From: JABFRJ01 sp963847145
Lineage (GTDB): Bacteria > Pseudomonadota > Alphaproteobacteria > Rhizobiales > Hyphomicrobiaceae
Assembly (NCBI GenBank): GCA_963847145.1
Contig: CAWJYN010000004.1
Location: forward strand, 310,001-374,000
Direction: 5' to 3'
Length of the DNA: 64,000 nt
Part shown: piece by piece, positions 28,226 to 37,746 of the stretch
Position numbering within the stretch: position 1 is the first letter of the stretch
Layout: every line of letters starts with the position of its first letter
Translations under genes and position numbers: made by a program
Notes under the pieces: model-generated
Told to the model about the DNA's origin: nothing
The model's input: only the letters and a program-made list of their open reading frames with translations
Databases searched by the model: none

Positions 28226-28699
28226 ATGACCACGCAGTCTCCCATTGATCGCTCTTTGAGAGAGCTTCTGTCCCCCATCTCCAGAGAGATGCTCGATCGG
28301 TGGGCGGCGGAAGACGCAGTCTTCAGAAAGAACGTGGCCGTATACGTTGCCCAATGGATCGACAACACGCGCGCGCCCGGCGAGCCCCATCCCTTGCAGC
28401 GGCTGCAAGCGCGCATGCTCGAGCATCTGCTCCTGCAGCGCGAGCCGGGTGAAGGGATGTCGCCTGTGGACCTCGCGGATGCGATCGGCGAACGCAACCG
28501 GAGAGCCGTGCGTGAGGCCGGCCGGCACCTGATCGCCAAAGGTGCCATGACTGCTGAGACGGAGCCCTGCGACGGTGCGGAAGGCGAGCGCGTGCTCAAC
28601 TACGCTTATGGTGAGGCGATGGGCAAAGCGCTCAACACCTATCTTGAGGCGCAGCACCTGACGCTCGCGGCTGAGACCGCCGCCGCCGTAAAACAATAG
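28226..28699 (+). CDS. Hypothetical protein, possible winged-helix
   Basis: A 157-residue, helix-rich, soluble protein. The middle region MSPVDLADAIGERNRRAVRE and AGRHLIAKGAM looks like a helix-turn-helix with a following helix, which could be a DNA-binding winged-helix core, but I do not recognise the family. It ends 35 bases before mutL on the same strand, so the two may be co-transcribed. Confidence 0.6.
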   Translation: MTTQSPIDRSLRELLSPISREMLDRWAAEDAVFRKNVAVYVAQWIDNTRAPGEPHPLQRLQARMLEHLLLQREPGEGMSPVDLADAIGERNRRAVREAGRHLIAKGAMTAETEPCDGAEGERVLNYAYGEAMGKALNTYLEAQHLTLAAETAAAVKQ

Positions 28700-28734
28700 C
28701 GGGCCGCGTGTTAAAGCTGCTACATCGCCCTGCC

Positions 28735-30543
28735 ATGCTCATCCGCCAACTCGCGCCCGAAACGGTCAACCGCATCGCCGCCGGTGAGGTGATCGAGCGG
28801 CCGGCCAGTGTCGTCAAAGAGCTGGTCGAAAATGCGCTCGATGCCGGTGCTACCGCGATCGAGATCGCTTGTGTCGGCGGCGGGCTCTCTATGCTGCGCA
28901 TCACCGACAACGGCTCCGGCATGGGCCGCGCGGATCTGGCGCTTGCCGTTGAGCGCCACGCCACCTCCAAACTCAGCGACGATGATCTCTTCAACATCGC
29001 CACCTTGGGCTTTCGTGGCGAAGCATTGCCGTCCATCGGCTCCATCGCACGGCTGACAATCTCGTCGCGCACAGCGGATGGCGAGCCGCTCGCCCTTGTC
29101 GTCGATTGCGGCACCAAAAATGCCATCACCCCTGCCGCCCTCAATCCCGGCACCATCGTCGAAGTGCGCGAGCTGTTTTCAGCCACCCCCGCGCGGCTCA
29201 AATTCATGCGCTCCGAGCGCGCCGAAACGCAGGCCATCGGCGAAGTCGTCAAGCGCCTCGCCATGGCGCACCCCACTGTCGCCTTCGAACTCGCCACCGA
29301 TGACAAGGCGGCCATCCGCTATCCAGCACAAGTGCCCGGCGCCGATGGCCAGCTGCAGCGTCTCGCCCGCATCATGGGCCGCGAGTTTCTCGACGATGCA
29401 CTCAAGATCGCCGGCCAGCGCGGCCCGTTCGAAGTGTCCGGCTTTGCCGCCCTCCCCACCTTGCATCGCAACGACGCCGCCCAGCAGTTCCTGTTCGTCA
29501 ACGGCCGCCCCGTACGGGACAAGCTGTTGCTTGGCGCCATCCGCGCCGCCTACGGCGATCTGGTCCCCAAGGGCCGCCATCCCGTGTTCGCCCTCTTCGT
29601 TGACGTGCCGCCGGACAGTGTCGACGTCAACGTCCATCCGGCGAAATCCGAAGTGCGCTTTCGCGAAGGCGGCGAGATCCGTGCGCTGGTCATCAACGGC
29701 GTGCGCCGTGCACTTGAAGAGGCGGGTCACCGGGCGTCGGTTTTTGGCGGCCAGCAAACGGTCGAAGCCCTCGCACGCAGTGTGGCGAGTAACGCCGCGC
29801 CACCCCGCAGCTGGTCACCACCGCTGCCGATGACCGGATACGCCCCCGCCGGTTTTGGCGAGGCCATGCAGGCGCCACTTGCTGGCCTGCTCCATGGTCT
29901 CGATCATCCAAGTGCCGATGCCCATGCCGGTCTCGCCCTGCCGGAGCCCGAACTGCTTGACCGTCCGCTTGGCGCTGCCCGCGCGCAATTGCATGAAACC
30001 TACATCGTCGCGCAAACGCGCGGCTCCGTGATCATTGTCGATCAGCACGCAGCCCACGAACGCCTCGTCTATGAGCGCATGAAGGCAGCCCTCACCACCG
30101 GCGGCGTCACCCGCCAGGGCCTGCTCATTCCGGAAGTCGTCACGCTTGAGCCGCACGAAGTCTCAGCCCTCGAAGACGCCGCCCCCGAGCTTGCCGAGCT
30201 GGGCTTGTCGCTTGAAGCGTTCGGCGCCGAGGCCGTTGTCGTGCGCGAAACGCCAGCGCTGCTGGGGCAGACCGACATCGCAGGCCTGGTCAAAGACCTC
30301 GCTCGCGACATCGCTGCCGACCGTGGCAAGTCAGCCCTCAAAGACCGCCTTGAAGCTGTCGCCTCACGCATGGCCTGTCACGGCAGCGTTCGCGCTGGCC
30401 GCCGCCTCACCGCCCCCGAAATGAACGCGTTGTTGCGCGAGATGGAAGCGACACCCTTTTCGGGCCAATGCAACCACGGCCGTCCCACCTACGTCGAACT
30501 CAAGCTTACCGACATCGAACGCTTGTTCGGGCGGCGGAGTTAG
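28735..30543 (+). CDS. mutL: DNA mismatch repair protein MutL
   Basis: A 602-residue MutL. The GHKL ATPase domain is complete: IRQLAPETVNRIAAGEVIER, VKELVENALDAGAT with the catalytic Glu, ITDNGSGM and TLGFRGEALPSIGSI. The C-terminal domain carries the metal-dependent nicking motif VDQHAAHERLVYERMK, with ACHGSVRAGRRL and QCNHGRPTYVEL completing the zinc-site set, so this is an endonuclease-type MutL as in most bacteria without MutH. It acts after MutS to nick the new strand. The 149-bp repeat block follows it. Confidence 0.95.
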   Translation: MLIRQLAPETVNRIAAGEVIERPASVVKELVENALDAGATAIEIACVGGGLSMLRITDNGSGMGRADLALAVERHATSKLSDDDLFNIATLGFRGEALPSIGSIARLTISSRTADGEPLALVVDCGTKNAITPAALNPGTIVEVRELFSATPARLKFMRSERAETQAIGEVVKRLAMAHPTVAFELATDDKAAIRYPAQVPGADGQLQRLARIMGREFLDDALKIAGQRGPFEVSGFAALPTLHRNDAAQQFLFVNGRPVRDKLLLGAIRAAYGDLVPKGRHPVFALFVDVPPDSVDVNVHPAKSEVRFREGGEIRALVINGVRRALEEAGHRASVFGGQQTVEALARSVASNAAPPRSWSPPLPMTGYAPAGFGEAMQAPLAGLLHGLDHPSADAHAGLALPEPELLDRPLGAARAQLHETYIVAQTRGSVIIVDQHAAHERLVYERMKAALTTGGVTRQGLLIPEVVTLEPHEVSALEDAAPELAELGLSLEAFGAEAVVVRETPALLGQTDIAGLVKDLARDIAADRGKSALKDRLEAVASRMACHGSVRAGRRLTAPEMNALLREMEATPFSGQCNHGRPTYVELKLTDIERLFGRRS

Positions 30544-30612
30544 CAACACGGGGTCAGCCCCTTGGGGCTGCCCCCGTGGCGAGATGGCACGCCGGTCGAG
30601 CGTTCTCATCAT

Positions 30613-31243
30613 GCGTCATCCCGGCGAAGGCCGGGACCCACGGCAAGTCAGCGATTGTCAGCGTGGTTGAGCGTCGATGTCGGTTGGGTCAAGCGTTTCG
30701 AGCCGCGACCCGACAAGGTTGCCCGCAGCAACCGGTGTTGAACTCTCGGGCTCATTTTTTTCGTCATCCCGGCGAAGGCCGGGGACCCACGGCAAGTCAG
30801 CAATTGTCAGCGTGGTTGGGCGTCGATGTCGGTCGGGTCAAGCGTTTCGAGCCGCGACCCAACACGTTTGCCCGCAGCAACCGATGTTGAACTCTCGGGC
30901 TCTCTTCTTTTCGTCATCCCGGCGAAGGCCGGGACCCACGGCAAGTCAGTGATTGTCAGCGTGGTTGAGCGTCGATGTCGGTCGGGTCAAGCGTTTCGAG
31001 CCACGACCCGACAAGGTTACCCGCAGCAACCGGTGTTGAACTCTCGGGGTCTCTTTTTTTCGTCATCCCGGCGAAGGCCGGGACCCACGGCAAGCCAGCG
31101 ATTGTCAGCGTGGTTGGGCGTCGATGTCGGTCGGGTCAAGCGTTTCGAGCCGCGACCCAACACGTTTGCCCGCAGCAACCGATGTTGAACTCTCGGGCTC
31201 TCTTTTTTTCGTCATCCCGGCGAAGGCCGGGACCCACGGCAAC
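30613..31243. repeat. 149-bp tandem repeat, four units and a partial fifth
   Basis: Units begin with CGTCATCCCGGCGAAGGCC at 30613, 30762, 30912, 31061 and 31210, a spacing of 149-150 bases, and are almost identical. Each holds a CCCGGC-GAAG-GCCGGG hairpin, then GGGTCAAGCG...GCGACCC, a GGTTGC/GCAACC hairpin, a GAGCC...GGCTC closing stem and a run of 6-8 T. The open frames seen across it are repeat artefacts. Only the hairpin part of unit five remains. Confidence 0.92.
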
Positions 31244-31339
31244 TTGGAAATTGGCTTCGTCGTTGTGTGGTTGGAAAGTCTACAATTGTGCGAGCGAGTG
31301 AGAGTCTTCAGCGGCAAATGTGCAGCGAAAGGTTATCAC

Positions 31340-31372
31340 TGCCGTGGGCCCCGGCCTTCGCCGGGATGACGA
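31340..31372. repeat. Inverted copy of the CCCGGC-GAAG-GCCGGG palindrome
   Basis: GTGGGCCCCGGCCTTCGCCGG followed by GATGACG is the reverse complement of the start of the 149-bp unit. It lies about 100 bases after the last unit and closes the repeat block in opposite orientation. Confidence 0.75.
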
Positions 31373-31413
31373 GGGGAGATATCCGGCGTCCCCGCATCGC
31401 TGCGGCCTACCCC

Positions 31414-32055
31414 CTACACAGCCTCCTCAAACGTCATCAGCTTCGGCGGCAACGCACGATAAAGCCCATGCGCCATCGTCTTGGTCAGCGCGTACCGATA
31501 CACCTCCCCCATGCTGTCGCGGACAGTGACGGTGCGCACTTGGCTGACGATGTCGGTGCGGTTGTTTGCCCGTTCGCCAGCCTTGCGCAAACTCATGAAG
31601 TCCATGCGGTAGATGCCGTTGTCCCACCAGCCCTGCGGCCCGCCGGCGTGCGCCATGATGGCGAACATATTTTCTGTCCAGAACGGAAACTGCTCGCCGA
31701 TCACATCGGCCTGATCATAATTGAGCAGCTTCTGGTGCGCCGCCGACGCACGCACCAGCCGGTAGTCCTTGTCGAGCAGCACGGCGATATCGCCTGTGAA
31801 ATCGATCAGATCGCGCAGCGCCCGGTCCACCGTTGTCAGCCGGGTCTCGACCAGCGCCTTCAATTTCTGTTGCATCTTCCGGCTCGGCGCGTCGCGTCCA
31901 CGCTCCCAGCGGCTGATCGTCGTGTGATCGACATCCAGCCGCTCGGCAAGGTCTTCTTGCGACAGCCCGTGCGCAGTGCGGTAGTCGGCGATCCGCTTGG
32001 CCCATTCCTTTTTGGCCGCGGTTTTTCCGCCGTCTCCGGTCACGTCTTGCGTCAT
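31414..32055 (-). CDS. XRE-family transcriptional regulator with a PAS-like sensor part
   Basis: A 213-residue regulator. An N-terminal Cro/XRE helix-turn-helix is clear: AKRIADYRTAHGLSQEDLAE, then RLDVDHTTISRWERG. The rest (DIAVLLDKDYRLVRASAAHQ and RTVTVRDSMGEVYRYALTKT) resembles a PAS-type ligand or redox sensor, seen in related alphaproteobacterial regulators. The ATG at 32055 has a GAAGGGAA ribosome site. Its target is unknown; it is not linked in an operon. Confidence 0.8.
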   Translation of the reverse strand: MTQDVTGDGGKTAAKKEWAKRIADYRTAHGLSQEDLAERLDVDHTTISRWERGRDAPSRKMQQKLKALVETRLTTVDRALRDLIDFTGDIAVLLDKDYRLVRASAAHQKLLNYDQADVIGEQFPFWTENMFAIMAHAGGPQGWWDNGIYRMDFMSLRKAGERANNRTDIVSQVRTVTVRDSMGEVYRYALTKTMAHGLYRALPPKLMTFEEAV

Positions 32056-32460
32056 GAGCTTTCCCTTCACACGTTAACCCGGCGTCGCTCCCACGACTGA
32101 ACACCCACGCGACGTGCGGGCTTTCGCCACCGACCGCGCCCGCCCCGCACTGCCCCACCCCGCAAGGAGACTGCCTCCGCAAAACCCGCACGAAAAAAGC
32201 TGCTCTGTGCCGGGCTGCCGGGCCGCTGTCGGGGCCCTGCCTGGCATTCGACTGCAATCGGTCTGCAATCCGTCCTGGCGCTCAAAATGGGGCGCGATCA
32301 CACGGCGGCTCACGCCCTCTGGCGTTCAGCCGTACACCACGCTATTGGGAGGCAGCATTGCGCTCAAGGTCACAGCTTGGCCTTGACAGTAAGACGATAA
32401 TCTGGCGGCGGCGCACACCCGCTCGTGCCGTCAGTCAGACTTACAATGGTTGGGTGCACT

Positions 32461-32562
32461 GTGTGGCACGTCTGGGTCAAAGCCTATCGCGAGCGCAACG
32501 AGCTGACGCAGGAAGCCGCCTCCGCCATGCTCGGTGTTGATGCGCGCACGGTCCGCCGTTGA
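32461..32562 (+). pseudogene. Truncated helix-turn-helix regulator relic
   Basis: A 33-codon reading from a GTG gives WHVWVKAYRERNELTQEAAS then AMLGVDARTVRR and a TGA. This is an XRE-like recognition helix followed by a stop where WE-x-G would be expected. Nothing recognisable follows. It is either a micro-protein or, more likely, a decayed regulator. Confidence 0.4.
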
Positions 32563-32757
32563 TCACCTTTCTCGATAGCTGATGCGCTACCCGCAGCCGC
32601 GCTACATTTTGTCAACGGCACGAATTCGCGCCGTGGCGGCCCCGGCGCTCACCCCATACACAACGCTGAAGCGTGAGCGGGTGTCTATTGCCTTAGCGAA
32701 CCTCCGGCGGGCGGCAACAATTCGCAGCCGCGCCGTGTCCTGTCAGCACGGCGATGG

Positions 32758-32798
32758 GCCTGGGTGATCTTCGTTTCTGAAGATCATCCAGGCTTTTT
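32758..32798 (+). terminator. Strong Rho-independent terminator without an obvious gene
   Basis: GCCTGGGTGATCTTC, loop GTTTCT, then GAAGATCATCCAGGC and TTTTT: a 15-bp stem with one G-T pair. No protein gene ends just before it, so it may close an unannotated small RNA transcribed rightwards from about 32.57-32.75 kb. Confidence 0.8.
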
Positions 32799-33009
32799 GC
32801 GTTCCCGCTGTCCGGATCGCCCTGCCGGATACAAATCCAGATTATTTTCAAGAACTTTCGGCATCAGTGTGCTCGCATGGTCCAAACCGCGGGAATCCAA
32901 ACCGCAATGTTTGATGTTTGTTCCACGCCAAGTCGTGCTTTTTAAACACACGCCAACCAGAAAACCCCGTATTCCGGGCCGCAGCTCCAAAAGCCCATGC
33001 TTAATGCCC

Positions 33010-33068
33010 CCTAGGTAATCACCTCATAATTCCCCCGTCACCCTTGTGTGCTACATTTCTGCTATAAC
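33010..33068 (+). promoter_or_regulatory. Promoter-like element upstream of the terminase genes
   Basis: CCTAGGTAATC, 17 bases, TCACCCT, 18 bases, TATAAC. The same arrangement recurs at 46094-46151 with TAGAAT in the last position. The final hexamer resembles a -10 box and the CCTAGGTAATC word could be an operator. It lies 200 bases before the small terminase gene. Confidence 0.45.
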
Positions 33069-33267
33069 CCGGCACCTGTGTGAAACGCCGCTCAACGGTT
33101 CATAGCCGCCGCCGCTTTCACCCACCCGCCAGACCTTGGCACTTGCTCCAGACAAAGGGCCAAGCTGTGTCGGGCGGACAAGCACACCCTTCCGCGATCG
33201 CTATCCGCCGCCACCGGCGATGGCAGCCCAACGGCAGTCCCCCACCGCTCACATCCCCGAGATCCCC

Positions 33268-33921
33268 ATGCCCACAGACACCATCGTTTGGGAGGAGGTT
33301 CGCCGTGTCTACGACAACCACCATATCCCCATCGCTCAAATCTGCCTTCAATTCGGCATCACCAAGCAGCAACTGACCAAAACTCGCAACGACCTCGGCT
33401 GGACACCACGCTTCGGCGCCACCGATCCGCGCCGCCAACTCGACAAGCTCGTCCCCGACGCTGTTTCGGAAGATGATGATCCCGCTGAAGCCTCCGCCGC
33501 TGATCTTGTGCGTGCTCAACCTGCAAAATCCAAACGCCTGCCCCCCATCGCCACGCGCCGCGCCTTCGTCGCCCGGCTGACTGTAGTCATCGAAACCAAG
33601 CTCGCAATTCTTGAGAACCGCTTCGCCAAAGAACTCACGGCGAGCAACAAGAAGCGCGGGAAACAAGTCTCCGCCGCCGATGCCGAACGCGATCAACGCG
33701 CCATCAGCCTCATCATCAAGAACCTCGAACTCGTCAGTGAGTACGGTAATGCGCCTCAGCCAGGACCCCACCTCCGCGGCGCCGCCGCCAAATCCGCCAG
33801 CGTCGCCGCCACTCAGCTTGCCGACGAGGCGGACCGAGTCCGGCGCGAACTTGGCGACCGTCTTTCGCGCCTTATCGAAACGTCCGAAGGCGCAGCGTCA
33901 GGCAATCCTGCAAGCACTTGA
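33268..33921 (+). CDS. GTA/phage small terminase-like protein (gp1 position)
   Basis: A 217-residue basic, helical protein. The N-terminus reads IVWEEVRRVYDNHHIPIAQI then CLQFGITKQQLTKTRNDLGW, a helix-turn-helix like those of small terminases that recognise DNA for packaging. The middle is helical (FVARLTVVIETKLAILENRF), and the C-terminus RRELGDRLSRLIETSEGAAS is coiled-coil-like. Position directly before, and overlapping, the large terminase frame matches gene 1 of the Rhodobacter GTA. The start at 33268 is chosen for the domain boundary; the ribosome site is weak. Confidence 0.7.
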   Translation: MPTDTIVWEEVRRVYDNHHIPIAQICLQFGITKQQLTKTRNDLGWTPRFGATDPRRQLDKLVPDAVSEDDDPAEASAADLVRAQPAKSKRLPPIATRRAFVARLTVVIETKLAILENRFAKELTASNKKRGKQVSAADAERDQRAISLIIKNLELVSEYGNAPQPGPHLRGAAAKSASVAATQLADEADRVRRELGDRLSRLIETSEGAASGNPAST

Positions 33922-35264
33922 TCCCGACACGCTCATTCGCTTTGCCTACGATTGGATGATCTGGGCGCGCGACGACCAGCTGCCGCCCATCTCGCTCGCT
34001 GATGGCGCGCCCTGGCGCACCTGGCTCGTGCTCGGCGGCCGCGGTTCCGGCAAAACCCGCGCCGGTGCGGAATGGATCCGCGCCCGCGCGCTCGGTATCC
34101 CCGGCCTAACCGAGGTCCGCGCGCACCGCATCGCGCTTGTCGGCCGCACCATCTCCCAAGTGCGCGACATTATGATCGAAGGCGTCTCCGGTCTGATGAG
34201 CGTGCACGCGCCCCACGAACGCCCGCACTACGAAGTCTCGCGCAACCAACTTATCTGGCCCAACGGCACCATCGCGCAGATGTTCGGCGCCGATGATCCA
34301 GAAACCTTCCGCGGCCCCCAGTTCGACACCGCCTGGTGCGACGAGCTCACCAAATGGCGCGCAGCCGAACGCGCCTGGGATACCTTGCAATTCACCATGC
34401 GCCTTGGCGATTGCCCGCAGGTCTGCGTCACCACCACGCCCAAAGGCACACGCTTTCTCAAGAAGCTGATGGCCGACCCACAAACCGTCACCAGCCGCGC
34501 CCGCACCGCCGACAACGCGCAAAATCTCGCGCCGGCTTTCTACGCCGACATGCAGAAACGCTACGGCGGCACCGTCATCGGCCGCCAGGAACTCGACGGC
34601 GAAATCGTCGACGAACGCCTGCACGGCCTCTGGCGCCGCACCTGGATCGACCAGAACCGTATCGAGCCCAAAGCAACAAATACCGCTCTTTCCCAACGCG
34701 AAGCGACACTCGGCGCGTCCGGCGCCGACGTGGCCACGCGCGGCGAGCGCGCAAACATGCAGACGAATCGTCGTCGCCGTTGATCCGCCCGTCACCTCCA
34801 CCGCCGGCTCCGACAGTTGCGGCATCATCGTCGCCGGTCTCAGCATCGATGGCCGCGCCATCGTTTTAGCCGATCGCACCATCCAAGGCCGCACACCCGA
34901 CACCTGGGCCCGCGCCGCCGTCCAAGCCTACAAAGATTTCGAGGCCGACAAGCTCGTCGCCGAAGTCAACCAGGGCGGCGACCTCGTCGTCGCCATCATC
35001 CAGCAAGTCGATCCCAACGTGCCCGTCACCAAAGTCTACGCAACCCGTGGCAAATGGGTGCGCGCCGAACCCGTCGCCCAACTCTACGCCGAAGGCCGCG
35101 TCGCCCACTACGGCACCTTCCCCGAACTCGAACGCCAGATGTGCGACTTCGCCACCGACGGCCTCAGCAACGGCAAATCCCCCGACCGGCTTGATGCCTT
35201 AGTGTGGGCCCTCACCGAACTCCTCCTCACCCGCCACAAAACCCCAACCGTAAGGCGGCTCTGA
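33749..35264 (+). pseudogene. Large terminase (gp2), frameshifted before the nuclease domain
   Basis: The ATPase half is intact: LVLGGRGSGKTRAGAEW (Walker A), FDTAWCDELTKW (Walker B), QVCVTTTPKGTRFLKKL (coupling motif). The reading then runs through an unusual stretch, PKATNTALSQREATLG onward, and stops at 34783. The RNase H-like nuclease half continues in another frame from about 34764: RIVVAVDPPVTSTAGSDSCG, then KLVAEVNQGGDLVVAIIQQV and SPDRLDALVWALTELLL. All nuclease acidic residues remain. The lesion lies between about 34665 and 34770 and may include a short insertion. The start is uncertain; the frame overlaps the small terminase gene. Confidence 0.85.
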
Positions 35265-35271
35265 CGTCGCG

Positions 35272-35315
35272 TCCGGCCGGCTCGCGGTTACGCGTGTCGG
35301 ACGCGACAAACAAAT
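35272..35315. repeat. Dispersed GCCGGCTCGCGG...GACAAACAAA element, copy a
   Basis: CCGGCCGGCTCGCGGTTACG followed by CGTGTCGGACGCGACAAAC and AAA. A related but longer element lies at 35641, an inverted one at 47830 and another at 62087. Confidence 0.6.
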
Positions 35316-35364
35316 GAGGGTGAGGGGCGGCAACAAGCGCCGACGTCGCGCACCCACCCACAAA

Positions 35365-35524
35365 TGTCATCCTCGGGCTTGCCTGCCCTCGGTGTAGGCC
35401 GAGGGTCCCGAGGACCCAACTCTCCACGCGCTTCGCAGTTCGACGCTCTGCAGAGCTCCGCAACATACGTTGCCCACCGCACACGCTGCACAATGGGTCC
35501 TCGGGACAAGCCCGAGGATGACAT
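35365..35524. repeat. MITE-like element with long inverted ends, copy 1
   Basis: TGTCATCCTCGGGCTTG...CCGAGGACCCA on the left is answered by TGGGTCCTCGGGACAAGCCC and GAGGATGACA on the right, with about 90 bases between. A second element with the same ends is at 57766-57906. The left end here also contains an extra GTAGGCCGAGGG duplication. Confidence 0.8.
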
Positions 35525-35640
35525 CGGTGCGCCCCCTCACCCCTTACCCCTGGCCACTCCCCCCATGCCCCAACTCCAAATCACACCCCGCGGCTTCATT
35601 GCCGGCGTCGCCGACCGTATCACGCGCGCAGCCGTCCGCG

Positions 35641-35707
35641 CCGGCCGGCTCGCGGTCCCTACTTGGGGTGCCCGCAGGGGCAAGCGTGTCGGCGCGGACC
35701 AACAAAA
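35641..35707. repeat. Dispersed element copy b, lying inside the portal 5' end
   Basis: CCGGCCGGCTCGCGGTCCCT, then ACTTGGGGTGCCCGCAGGGG, then a GTGTCGGCGCGGACCAACAAAA end. It separates a plausible portal start (ATG at 35565, reading MPQLQITPRGFIAGVADRIT) from the rest of the portal, which is in another frame, so its insertion probably disrupted the gene. Confidence 0.65.
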
Positions 35708-37321
35708 GAGGTCACCGCCCCCTTCTTCGCCCTCGACTACACCACCTCCGCCACCTGGGCCCCGCGCGACTACACAGCCTTCGCCCGCGAAGGCTTCATG
35801 CAGAACCCCATCGTCTACCGCTCCGTGCGCATGATCGCCGAAGCCGCAGCCTCCGTGCCGCTCTGCCTCTACGATGGCCCGCACGAGATCGAAGAGCACC
35901 CGCTCCTCCGCCTCATCGAACGCCCCACACCCACCTCCACCCGCGCCGAATTCTTCGAAACCCTCATCGGCTTCCTGCTCGTCTCCGGCAACGCCTACGT
36001 CGAAGCCACCGCTCTCAACGGCGAGCTGCGCGAACTCCACATTCTCCGCCCCGACCGCATCCAGATCGTGCCCGGCGAAGACGGCTGGCCTGAAGCCTAC
36101 GACTACGCAGTCGACGGCACCTCCCCCATCCGCCTCGACGGCGAAGCCGTCAGCGGCGTGCGGAGAGTTCTGCATCAAAAACTCTTCCACCCGCTCAACG
36201 ACCACTACGGCCTCTCCCCCATCGAAGCCGCCGCATCCGCCATCGACATCCACAACGCCGCCTCCCGCTGGAACAAAGCCCTGCTGGATAACTCGGCACG
36301 TCCCTCCGGCGCACTCGTCTACACCTCCCGCGACGGCAACCTCACCACCGAGCAATACGAACGCCTCAAAGCCGAATTGGAATCCGGCTTCCAAGGCGCA
36401 GGCAACGCCGGACGGCCGCTGCTTCTAGAGGGCGGTCTCGATTGGAAATCCATGTCCATGTCCCCCAAAGACCTCGACTTCATCGAAGCCAAACACGGCG
36501 CCGCCCGCGAGATCGCTTTGGCCCTCGGCGTGCCCCCCATGCTCCTCGCCATCCCCGGCGACAACACGTTCTCAAATTACCAGGAAGCCAACAGAACTTT
36601 CTGGCGGCAGACCGTGCTGCCTCTTGTGCAACGCATCATCAGCGCCTGCGATGAATGGCTAACTCCCGGCTACAGCGGCACACTCTCCCTCAAACCCAAC
36701 ATCGACGACATCCCCGCTCTGTCCATCGAGCAAGACACCCTCTGGGCGCGCCTAGAGAAAACTTCCTTCCTTACCGACGACGAAAAACGCGCCGTCATCG
36801 GCTACGGCCCGCTCCCCCCGCAACAAAAATTCAATCCCGGCCAAATCCGCAAGCCGAGTGGCAAACCCGGCGGCGGCCAATGGACAAAGCCAGGCGGTGA
36901 TAGCGGTGGCGGTGGCAACCCTTCCAATGGCGACGGCACTGATGGCATCGGCGACCCAAGCAGCGACGGCGCACCCACCGACCCTTTCGGCGACGGCCTC
37001 GGTAACATCGACCCCGAGGCCATCCAAATCCCTGACCTCCCCATCGGCGGCACCGACGAGATCGTTGATCCACCCGAAAGTGACATCAAAGATCCCGAAG
37101 CCGAAGTAGTTCCAGTAGCCAAACGGCCCGCCGCTCCCGGCACTCCTTACGCAAAGCCCTTCACCAGGCATCGGGCACAACAATCCGCCTGGGCCAATCG
37201 CGCCCGAAACTTTTGTCCCATCCGTCAGCCCAACGCCAAGGGTAGAGCCCAATCTCGGAACACCAGCGCCTTCAATAGGTCCGATACAGCCCTTACCGAT
37301 CGAGCCCTTACCCGGCCGTAG
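35663..37321 (+). CDS. HK97-type portal protein copy 1 with toxin linker; tail frameshifted
   Basis: The portal ring protein sits at one capsid vertex and guides DNA. The core is complete from APFFALDYTTSATWAPRDYT through SVRMIAEAAASVPLCLYDGP, LHQKLFHPLNDHYGLSPIEA, ALGVPPMLLAIPGDNTFSNY and QTVLPLVQRIISACDEWL to DTLWARLEKTSFLTDDEKRA. It then carries KFNPGQIRKPSGKP-GGGQWTKP and an acidic Gly/Pro linker. A two-base deletion near 37149, relative to copy 3, throws the C-terminal domain out of frame and the ORF ends at 37321. The natural start is unclear: the open frame begins with TTG inside an inserted repeat, while a likelier ATG at 35565 is in another frame. As the first copy it is the best candidate for the ancestral gene. 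Confidence 0.82.
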   Translation: MGCPQGQACRRGPTKEVTAPFFALDYTTSATWAPRDYTAFAREGFMQNPIVYRSVRMIAEAAASVPLCLYDGPHEIEEHPLLRLIERPTPTSTRAEFFETLIGFLLVSGNAYVEATALNGELRELHILRPDRIQIVPGEDGWPEAYDYAVDGTSPIRLDGEAVSGVRRVLHQKLFHPLNDHYGLSPIEAAASAIDIHNAASRWNKALLDNSARPSGALVYTSRDGNLTTEQYERLKAELESGFQGAGNAGRPLLLEGGLDWKSMSMSPKDLDFIEAKHGAAREIALALGVPPMLLAIPGDNTFSNYQEANRTFWRQTVLPLVQRIISACDEWLTPGYSGTLSLKPNIDDIPALSIEQDTLWARLEKTSFLTDDEKRAVIGYGPLPPQQKFNPGQIRKPSGKPGGGQWTKPGGDSGGGGNPSNGDGTDGIGDPSSDGAPTDPFGDGLGNIDPEAIQIPDLPIGGTDEIVDPPESDIKDPEAEVVPVAKRPAAPGTPYAKPFTRHRAQQSAWANRARNFCPIRQPNAKGRAQSRNTSAFNRSDTALTDRALTRP

Positions 37322-37746
37322 CGGCAATGTATTCAACGATGAAGACGGCGCACGGGCACCTCGTGGTTTTGACAATCAAGCACAATTGAACGAGTTCAAC
37401 GCAGCACTTGTCAGATATCCTGCCGACAGATGTCGACGCTGCGCAGGCAGCGCAGGTGTGAGAAAATGAAGCGGGCGAAACTTTAGGAACAACCCGAGGA
37501 ACGGACAAGAACTAAGCGATTTTGATGTCTCGCTCGTTGGTCGTGACCTTCACAATCATGCCGATTCCCTGTTTCTTGGCTATGCAAAGAGTGGTCGAGT
37601 TGGCCGTTGACCGAAACACAGCTGATGGAATTAAACATCTATCCAGGCAACATCGGCGAGTACTTCGGCAGGCCAACGAAATTTATGATCTACCCTAGCG
37701 CAATTGAGATGTATAAAAGAGCGTATCCGCTGGTGACACGCAGATG
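37322..37746 (+). pseudogene. Decayed toxin domain of cassette 1 (nucleotidyltransferase-like)
   Basis: The frames after 37321 still show the toxin seen intact in cassette 3: FNDEDGARAPRGFDNQAQLN (frame 1), LSDFDVSLVGRDLHNHADSL and LNIYPGNIGEYFGRPTKFMI ending YPLVTRR-TGA. The SDFDVxLVG word looks like the second half of a nucleotidyltransferase GS...DxD site. Several indels and stops interrupt it. The TGA overlaps the ATG of the following immunity-like gene. Confidence 0.7.

Noticed and set aside
30613..31243. Possible CRISPR array
   Set aside because: Units are 149 bases and identical throughout, with no unique spacers, and no cas genes are nearby.
30613..31301. Overlapping 90-120-residue open frames with repeated MSVGSSVSSRDPTRLP-like starts
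   Set aside because: They are produced by the 149-bp tandem repeat in a fixed frame and have no protein-like features.
35537..36394. Long Val/Gly-rich minus-strand frames repeated under each portal copy
   Set aside because: They are antisense copies of the portal coding sequence and repeat only because the portal repeats.
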